64,000 nt of DNA from Rhizophagus irregularis (lineage: Eukaryota; Glomeromycota; Glomeromycetes; Glomerales; Glomeraceae), in the NCBI RefSeq assembly GCF_026210795.1, contig NC_089430.1, positions 5,270,001 to 5,334,000 on the forward strand, written 5' to 3'. Position numbers and translations under genes: made by a program. Below, piece by piece: positions 57,032-64,000 of the stretch (positions within the stretch are counted from its first letter, which is position 1; the number at the start of each line of letters is the position of its first letter). Under the pieces are notes generated by a model that had not been told where the DNA came from, made no database searches, and saw only the letters and a program-made list of their open reading frames with translations.

Positions 57032-57311
57032 GAAGTCAACTTTATTTAGAAATAAGAAAAATTACAAAAAAGGAAAAGATCTACATTATATAACATTTAG
57101 TAAAGAACACGATCGAACTAGTACTATAATATTATTAGGGACTTAAGATTTTATGTTCAAAAGAACTATCTACCATCCTGCTCACCCAAATAGGTTCACT
57201 AAACTATCCGCATAACTACTACTATTCGTATGGACTTCGGTAATGTTATATAAAAACTCACCACAACTCCTTTAATTACTACTACAACATCAAAAGATAA
57301 TAAAAATAATA

Positions 57312-58436
57312 CTACAAAACACTACCGTAATCAACAATATTATAGTAATCTATTGTATTACCCCCAAAATAAATATGACTTTGAAGACTTTGTAGATTAA
57401 AGTATTTCTTATTTTTTGATTTACGCGTTTTGTCAATAAACTGCTCTTTACCAAAATGTTGTTTTTTAACATTTTTATCAATTCCCAAACCTCTATCAAT
57501 TTCATTAAGTTTATTACACCTCACTTTCCAAAAAATCATAGATTTATCCAAAATTTCATTCCTAAAATTATATGACAAAATTTCAACTTTTGATTTCGTA
57601 GATAATAATTGTTTAAAAAAATTAATTAACGAACAAGGAAAGAAACCTTTAATTAAATCTATGAAAGTTATGTGATCCTCTGATACTTCAAGTTTCCAAA
57701 TATCATTGAGATTTTTAATATGTTCAAGAGTAATATGATTAATAGGATCTAAAATTTTATTAATTTCTAAAAGAAGCCAATTTTGTACTCCTGAAATTAA
57801 ATCATCCATATCCTCTCGTCTTTCTTCACAAAACCAGATATGATTGAAATCTTCTTCATCCTCTTTACACATAGGACAAAACCTTTCTTTATATAATGAA
57901 AATAAAGTTCTTTTAATTTGTTCAATGCAAGGAAGTTCTTCAATCATCAACTGAATTTTGCGTCTTCTAATTTTTGATTCTTTGAAATCAGTGTATAATT
58001 TTTGTTTTTCTCCCAAAAAATTATTAAAAAAAATTGACCAATCTATTTCACATTTTCTATACTTATCATTTCTATTTAAATTTAAAAACCTTTCCAAATT
58101 TTTCGTATTGGTTGTTAATGTAATTAACTTTCTTAAAGATTTTTCTATAACTATGCCATTCCATTTGGGAATCCAAGGAAGATCATAAAAATTATTATAA
58201 TTTAAATTAATTCCTAAATTTTGATCATTATGTGCCAAAGAAACAATATTGTCGACATAATTATTTAAAGAATCATCTGTATGAGCATTAACTTTAAATA
58301 TATTAACAGATAAATTATTTTCTTTAATAATATCCATAATTATTTTCCAAAGAATGTTGTTATTACTAATTTTAAAAATTTGTCTAGTAACTAAAGTAAA
58401 ATTATAAAATTTAAATTTTTCAAAATTACTAATAAC
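57312..58436 (-). pseudogene. LINE 2 ORF2 C-terminus: RNase H second half and CCHC finger
   Basis: The open frame enters at the end of the inserted element. It contains KVNAHTDDSLNNYVDNIVSLA, with the histidine and last aspartate of RNase H, and later CPMCKEDEEDFNHIWFC, the C-terminal zinc finger usual in LINE ORF2. It ends at a TAA/TAG region at 57312. The ATG at 58337 is only an internal codon; the protein was continuous with the frame ending at 59400 before the insertion. RNase H removes template RNA during second-strand synthesis (family knowledge). Confidence 0.82.
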
Positions 58437-58444
58437 GCTAGCAC

Positions 58445-59402
58445 TAGAGCTCCGAATGGGTCAGGTCAGGTCAGGTTAATTGATAAACCTGACCTGAAAT
58501 TTTTTTTCAGGTCAGGTCAGGTCAGGTTATATCAGGTTGTCTGTTTGACCTGACCTGACCTGAAACCTGAAAATTTTCAGGACTATTTTTATTAAAGTAT
58601 TGAAAAAAAACAGTACAAAACTTTTTTTTTTAATATAATATTATGAAAAAAAAACGTTTTTGCAACGTTTTTTATTAAAATATTGAAAAAAAATATTGCA
58701 AAACATTTTTTTTAATATAACATTATGAAAAAAATGTTTTCACAACGTTATTATTGAAATATCAAAAAAAAAAACGTTACGAAACATTTTTTTAATATAA
58801 TATTATGAAAAAACGTTTTCGCAATATTTTTTCTCAAAATATTGCGATTCAACATTTTTATATTAAAATCATATAAAAAAGTGAATCCCAATACTGCAAT
58901 TCACTTTTTTATATTGATTTTGTATAAAAAAAGTGAGTTGCGGTGTTGCGATTCACTTTTTTATATAGATTCTATATAAAAAAAAGTGAGTTGCGGTATT
59001 GCGATTCACTTTTATTATATAAAATCAATATAAAAAAGTGAATCGCAATACCGCAACTCACTTTTATTATATAAAATCAATATAAAAAAGTGAATCGCAA
59101 TGCCGCAACTCACTTTTTTTATATAGAATCTATATAAAAAAGTGAATCGCAATACTGCAACTCACTTTTATTATATAAAATCAATATAAAAAAGTTAATC
59201 GCAATACTGCAACTCACTTTTATTATATAAAATCAATATAAAAAAGTTAATCGCAATACTGCAACTCACTTTTATTATATAGTAGAATCAATAGTTTCAG
59301 GTCAACAGGTCAATCAGGTCAGGTCAATCTTCATACCTGACCTGAATTTCAGGTCAGGTCAGGTCAGGTTACCTGAATTTGGCTGACCTGTTCGGAGCTC
59401 TA
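58445..59402. mobile_element. 958-bp hAT-type non-autonomous element
   Basis: It has perfect 12-bp terminal inverted repeats TAGAGCTCCGAA ... TTCGGAGCTCTA and an exact 8-bp target duplication gctagcac (58437-58444 and 59403-59410). The first bases fit the hAT YARNG rule. Subterminal runs of the pentamer aggtc/caggt (58458-58560 and 59305-59395) are typical hAT transposase-binding-like repeats. The middle holds about eight 60-bp units of gtgaatcgcaataccgcaac, the first three inverted relative to the rest. There is no ORF, so a transposase must come from elsewhere. Confidence 0.92.
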
Positions 59403-61149
59403 GCTAGCACTATCTGTATAAACTGTTAAATTACTATTAGAAGGTGCTATTAGCAAAGTAATTAATAAAGCAAAAATTTCTGCACGTGTTGATGAAATCC
59501 AATTATTATAAGATGATATTAATTCCAAAATTTTTTGCAAGGACAAATTATAAAAAGTTGTTCCAAAAGTAGCTGATACATATTCTTTGGTAATATCTTT
59601 AATTGAACCATCTGTATAGCAAACAAAATCTTTAACATTTGAATCATATAAAATTTTTCTTGAATCAAATAATTTCTGTTTATCTAATGATAAATCTATA
59701 TATTTTTCAATAATATCTAAACTATTTTCATCAAAACGTAATTGATAATTATCATATGAAGAGTAATATAAAGGGTTTCGTTTAAAAAATTGATCATATC
59801 TTATAATATTTTCCATATAATTATGTTGTGCTTCCTTTAGAAGATATGCCTTATATCCCTTCCATTTAATAAGTCTTTTATATCTCACTTCATATATTTC
59901 AGTTTTCATTGATTCTATTATACATTTACCTTCTATTTGACCAATATTATATTCACAACCATTACACACTTTAATAAACAAATTAATTTCACTTGTGTTC
60001 GATATTCTTTTAAAATGTTCAAAAATATATGTAAAGGGCTTTTCTTCAATTATTTTTCCATAAATATTTTCAAAATGAAACATATTAAAAGATGTTATAA
60101 TATTATTAATATGAATATTAATTGGTAAAAATTCATAACCACCCAAATTTGTCACTACATTATTATCTATATATTCCTCTTTAACATTATAATTTTTTCC
60201 ATTAGTTGTAACTAAAGACTGAATTTTTTTATATATATTTGGCGTATTAACTACATTACTATTTCTATTATTACTAAGAGCAAATATCTTATTTTTTATA
60301 TTCCACCATTTCAGAAGAGTTTTGTTATCAGGAGATAAAAATTGGTCCAAAAAGTATAAATTATTCATACGTAAAATTTTTATATTTTTCAAAAAACTTT
60401 CAGTTCCAACAATTTCCATAATATGACGACCCCTTCCTAATACAGTACTATTTTTCCCAATATTGTGTTTATTAAATTCTATACTAAAATTATAACTTTT
60501 CATTAATAATAAATTATTAATAATAAAATTATTTCGCAAATGTTGACCCATAAAGATTAAATCTTTATTAGAAAAAGGAAAATTAATTAAAGGATTGAAA
60601 GGTAAAAGTAGTTTATTTTGAATATCTACTAAACGAATCTCCATTATTTTTCCTAGAATTCCTTGATCATTAATTTGAATTATAAAATTATTAACCTTAG
60701 CTTGCAATTGATTATCAAAAATTGAACGAATATTATATAATAAATTCAATTCCATAATTATATTTGGTGCAGTTGAAGCTAACTTTAATTTATTTTTAAA
60801 ATTTTTTCTATAAGGAACCATGATTTTTTCACAATCTTTTTCTGATAGTATTATCGTTTGTGTCCTATATTCGATACGTGGTAATATTACAGCATTAAAA
60901 ATATAGGAACTAATTTTATCTGTTATGCATTTGTTCTTCAGCAGGTTATTACTTAAATTTTTGACTTCATCAAAGGCTTGTTGTTTGATAAAATTGTTAT
61001 CATTATATATATTGAACCAAACACCCAAGATTCTAAGACTTTCTGTTTTTCCTTTAGGTTTGATTTTGATTTTCTGATTGCCAAATTCTAACTCTATTTT
61101 TTCATTAAAATTAAAATTCTTTTTCTTAAGTAACAATTCAGATTTTTCT
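59400..61149 (-). CDS. LINE 2 ORF2: RT thumb/linker and first half of RNase H
   Basis: The frame corresponds to the part after motif C (NKEKSELLLKKKNFNFNEKI onward; RIEYRTQ; FKNKLKLASTAPN, cf. LINE 1) and reaches RNase H with catalytic residues in VCYTDGSIKD, STRAEIFALL and TVYTDSAS. The stop at 59400 comes from the first bases of the inserted element. Upstream it is joined to the RT frame by a 2-base loss at about 61150. The annotated Met is a TTG and not a true start. Confidence 0.85.
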
Positions 61150-63615
61150 TTATTTATTTATATCGTTAAGAGTATAGAAGTCATCAGCTGTTTTTAATAT
61201 TTTTTCTAATTCTTCTTTATTGCCAGCTAACATATTAGTATCATCCATATATGCCATGCTGGTAATGTTTTGTTTTACTTCTACCTCTATATTTTCATAT
61301 AAATTGATTTTCTTTTTTGCCTTTACACGATATCCAAAGTGTTCTTGCTGTATGGCAGTAAGAAGTGGATCATAATATATACACCACAAAAGTGGTGAGA
61401 TTATTTCCCCTTGATCGATTCCAACCATTACATCATATGGATTACTTAATCCTCCTGCTGTAAATACACTATTTTTCCGTCCTAAAAACAACTCTTTTGT
61501 TAAATTAATAAAAGAACTTGGTATTTTAAGACGTTGCATTGCTTTTTCTAACATAAAAATATTAACACGATCATACGCTTTTGACATGTCTAATGATAAA
61601 ATCCACAGTTCCTTATCATTCTCATTAGCATCTTGAATTATTTCATTAATAATTCTTAATGGTTCAAAAGTTGAACTGAAAGGCAATCCAGCAAATTGTA
61701 AACCTTTAAGAATTTTGTTTTTCTGAAGAATTGTTGATAATCTTGCATTCATTATTGATACCATTAATTTCCTAGCCGTTTCCAATAAAGTTATTGGGCG
61801 TGTATTAACTAGTTGACAACCCCATGGCTTTGGTTTTGGTATAGGATAAACATTAGCATATTTCCATTCTAATGGTATCTCTTGATTATTAAAAATTAAA
61901 ATAATTAATTTTCTAATAATTTCTTTAAATTCTGGAGATGTGTGTTTCAACATTTCATTACTAATACCCGTAGGTCCAGAAGCTTTATTATTAGATAATT
62001 TATTTAAAGCTTCATTCAATTCATCATTTGTAGGCTCTACCATCAAATCTTTATAAATTTTATCATTAATTTCATCTTGTGGAAAATAAAATTTTGCCCA
62101 ATATTCTGATAAAATCTTAGGTTGGTTTGTTGATCCTGCAATATTTTGAAAATGATCATTTACAATATCTTTTATTTTTTCTTTATCAGTGATTAATTTA
62201 TCTTCATTATTTTCTTTAATTAGAACTCTGTCTAATACAATGGATTTAATTTCACGTTCCATTACACTATTAATCATACGTTTTTGATTTTCTAATAAAT
62301 CTTCACAGCGTTGGTCAATTGCTAGTTTAATTTTTTCTTCTTTGAATTGTAAAAGATCGTGATTATATAGGATTAAATAAATTTGATATAAATTTTTTAT
62401 TTCTTCAAAAATTTCCTTGACACTTTTATCATCCTTAGGAATTTTATTCCAACAATAATCACTTTTTTCTCTTCCAATTTCCAATAATTTTTTTCTATAT
62501 GTAATCCAATTTCTGATCACATGATTTCTTTTTCTTGAATCTTTAATTGAACGTCTGAAATTTATTAAAAATTTCATTACTTTATATGCATTAGATATTT
62601 TCATTGGGTTGACTCGACTTTTAGTTAATTTGATTTTTTCTATTGGAATACAATTTTTACTAGCTTGAACAAGACCTTTTTTGATCTTATCCCATATATG
62701 ATTAATATTATTTTTATCGTTAAAATTAAATTTTAAAATTTCTGAATTTGAAATGTATTTATTAAGATCATTCTGAAATAATTCCCACTGCTCTCCATCC
62801 ATTTTATCATACTTATAAACTTCTTTAAATCCTTCCTTCCATTTGATATTAGCAATATTCCCAATCAAATCTTCTGACCATATTGAATACACTAACATTC
62901 TATGATCAGTATTAATTGTTGTTGTATTAACAATTTTGCATTCTTGTATTTCTGAAAATAAATTTTCTGTTACCCAAATGTAATCTATTCTAGAAGAATT
63001 TTGATTTGTATTAAAAGGATAGAAAGTATTTAAGGAATGTTGTGATAAATTATCGAACATGATATAGAAAGGATCATAAAAATTTTGTTCATCTTCAATC
63101 CATTCAAAAAGTTTATGTTCTTTTTTCATTTTACGATTATTATTTTTATCATCCAGATATTTTTCATAATGAAGATTAAAATCACCAAGAAGAATAATTT
63201 CTGCATTTTGTGCTTTACTTTCTCTAACCAATTCTTTGATTTTATCAAAATAAATTTTAACTTCTTGATTAAAATTATCTAAAGTAACTCGTCCAGATTT
63301 TCCATAATAATTAATGATTCTCATTTTTTTATTTCCACTAAAAATAAAATTAACATATATAATTCTTCCTTTGAAGCTATTATAATTGACTATATGCCGT
63401 GCATAATTTTTCTTAATAATAAGACCTACGCCATTTCCCCTATAATTAGTTTCCTCATTTGCAAAATAAGTAACATAATTATTTCTATAAAAATTAAAAG
63501 AATGTTTTGCCATTTTGTTCGATATATTAGTTTCTGATAGACCCAAAATAGTTATATTATATTCACCTAATATATCAATTAAGAATTGTTTTTTAACATC
63601 AGTTATACCTTTAAG
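61150..63615 (-). CDS. LINE 2 ORF2: AP endonuclease and reverse transcriptase
   Basis: This is one open frame of about 820 codons. The endonuclease shows ILGLSETNIS, IILLGDFNL, SRIDYIWVT and NTDHRMLV; the catalytic Asn at the very N-terminus is missing because of damage at 63616. The RT shows NNKASGPTGISNEMLKH, RPITLLETARK, LDMSKAYDRVN (motif A), GIDQGEIISPLLW and MAYMDDTNM (motif C). It ends at YTLNDINK, where LINE 1 continues NDIQINKEKSELM, so the stop is a frameshift effect. Function is certain by motif; the copy is dead. Confidence 0.92.
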   Translation of the reverse strand, partial: LKGITDVKKQFLIDILGEYNITILGLSETNISNKMAKHSFNFYRNNYVTYFANEETNYRGNGVGLIIKKNYARHIVNYNSFKGRIIYVNFIFSGNKKMRIINYYGKSGRVTLDNFNQEVKIYFDKIKELVRESKAQNAEIILLGDFNLHYEKYLDDKNNNRKMKKEHKLFEWIEDEQNFYDPFYIMFDNLSQHSLNTFYPFNTNQNSSRIDYIWVTENLFSEIQECKIVNTTTINTDHRMLVYSIWSEDLIGNIANIKWKEGFKEVYKYDKMDGEQWELFQNDLNKYISNSEILKFNFNDKNNINHIWDKIKKGLVQASKNCIPIEKIKLTKSRVNPMKISNAYKVMKFLINFRRSIKDSRKRNHVIRNWITYRKKLLEIGREKSDYCWNKIPKDDKSVKEIFEEIKNLYQIYLILYNHDLLQFKEEKIKLAIDQRCEDLLENQKRMINSVMEREIKSIVLDRVLIKENNEDKLITDKEKIKDIVNDHFQNIAGSTNQPKILSEYWAKFYFPQDEINDKIYKDLMVEPTNDELNEALNKLSNNKASGPTGISNEMLKHTSPEFKEIIRKLIILIFNNQEIPLEWKYANVYPIPKPKPWGCQLVNTRPITLLETARKLMVSIMNARLSTILQKNKILKGLQFAGLPFSSTFEPLRIINEIIQDANENDKELWILSLDMSKAYDRVNIFMLEKAMQRLKIPSSFINLTKELFLGRKNSVFTAGGLSNPYDVMVGIDQGEIISPLLWCIYYDPLLTAIQQEHFGYRVKAKKKINLYENIEVEVKQNITSMAYMDDTNMLAGNKEELEKILKTADDFYTLNDINK

Positions 63616-63618
63616 CTA

Positions 63619-63768
63619 TTTTAATTATATCTGATAAATTGAGTCGTTGACGTGTTTTCGGATGATAAATTTGTTGATTATTTAAATTTGAACGTGATTT
63701 TTGATTAACAGGGGAAGGATTATTATAATGTTTTTCTTAAAAGAATGTGTTTTTTTATTGTTCATCAT
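63619..63768 (-). pseudogene. LINE 2 ORF2 leader, frame-damaged
   Basis: ATG codons at 63766-63768 and 63763-63765 start MNNKKTHSFKKN, like LINE 1's MMNNYNNFL. A frame change near 63715 leads to NPSPVNQKSRSNLNNQQIY and then SDIIKIA before a gap and the TAG at 63616-63618. The missing bases would have encoded the Asn-containing first endonuclease motif. Confidence 0.6.
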
Positions 63769-63791
63769 TAAAGATAATATTTAAAGGGTAT

Positions 63792-64000
63792 TTAATCCTC
63801 ATGGGATTCATTATTGTCAATAATTTTATCCCCTTGAAAATTATTAACGTCATTATTATTGTCAGAAGTAAAATATTCCATAATTTTTGAGATATTTTTA
63901 CTCATAGTTGATAAAGCATCACCGAATCTATTGATTTCGTTATTTTGTTTATTTAAACTATTTTCTATATCTGAAGATCCTGAGGCTTCAAGTTGTTCAT
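63792..64000 (-). CDS. LINE 2 ORF1 C-terminus (partial)
   Basis: An open frame from the window edge reads EASGSSDIENSLNKQNNEIN and on to an acidic end DNNESHED before a TAA at 63792-63794, about 25 bp ahead of the ORF2 start codons. It is the counterpart of 4115-4399 in LINE 1. The zinc-knuckle part, if present, is outside the window. Confidence 0.6.
   Translation of the reverse strand, partial: EQLEASGSSDIENSLNKQNNEINRFGDALSTMSKNISKIMEYFTSDNNNDVNNFQGDKIIDNNESHED

Larger units (their letters stand above)
56998..64000 (-). mobile_element. LINE retrotransposon 2, 5' end off the right edge
   Basis: A 31-base T run (56998-57028) is the poly(A) tail of a minus-strand LINE whose 3' UTR (57029-57311), RNase H plus zinc finger, RT, endonuclease and ORF1 tail follow in order to the right edge. 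It is clearly related to LINE 1 but diverged (a different subfamily). It is inactivated by a frameshift near 61150, damage before the endonuclease (TAG at 63616-63618 and a frame change near 63715) and an inserted DNA transposon (58445-59402). Confidence 0.92.

Overview
The window looks like an AT-rich, repeat-laden eukaryotic genome. The best fit is an arbuscular mycorrhizal fungus of the Glomeromycotina (Rhizophagus-like). This is inferred from short GT-AG introns of 50-95 bp, a tandem family of tyrosine-kinase-like genes, a kinase-plus-Sel1 gene, fungal LINE retrotransposons with a CCHC-type ORF1, and many small inverted-repeat elements. No species assignment was run. There are no bacterial-style operons, and no rRNA or tRNA gene that I could recognise.

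Layout. 1-6300: a LINE on the minus strand (ORF1, endonuclease, reverse transcriptase), running off the left edge and broken by nonsense codons and a frameshift. 6344-11932: interlocking long inverted repeats built from tandem 60-bp units, with a 2-kb poly(A)-tailed retroposed unit inside (503-aa ORF, plus strand) flanked by a target duplication. 11940-13500: pyrimidine-rich low-complexity DNA. 13508-14043: a 536-bp inverted-repeat transposon with a GTA target duplication. 14366-19128, 25148-28537 and 45022-53380 (all minus): three paralogous kinase genes. Decayed relatives lie at about 31300-32610 and 55735-55891. The non-coding flanks of these five loci also resemble each other, so the cluster grew by segmental duplication. 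33835-36180 (plus): a four-exon gene with a helical MLKL-like N-terminus, a pseudokinase and Sel1 repeats. 36181-45000: gene-poor, with several miniature elements. 57000-64000 (minus): a second LINE with its poly(A) tail at 57000 and a 958-bp hAT-type element sitting inside its RNase H domain.

The most striking system is the kinase cluster. In each gene a symmetric phase-0 exon of about 405-430 bp, encoding a Cys-rich/WTSGN domain plus a kinase N-lobe, has been tandemly repeated: 7 modules in gene 1, 5 in gene 2 and 14 in gene 3. Every module is in frame and separated from the next by a short intron. Only the last N-lobe before the catalytic C-lobe keeps the GGFG loop and VALK motif; the others read like decoy or regulatory N-lobes. 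By my splice-site reconstruction all three models stay open throughout (about 1329, 979 and 2319 aa). Their lengths differ mainly in module number, and internally near-identical modules suggest ongoing unequal exchange. The single-N-lobe relic at 31.3-32.6 kb may show the pre-expansion state.

Most of the rest is transposable elements and their wreckage. Because the kinase loci are duplicated, several insertions can be checked against an empty site elsewhere in the same window.
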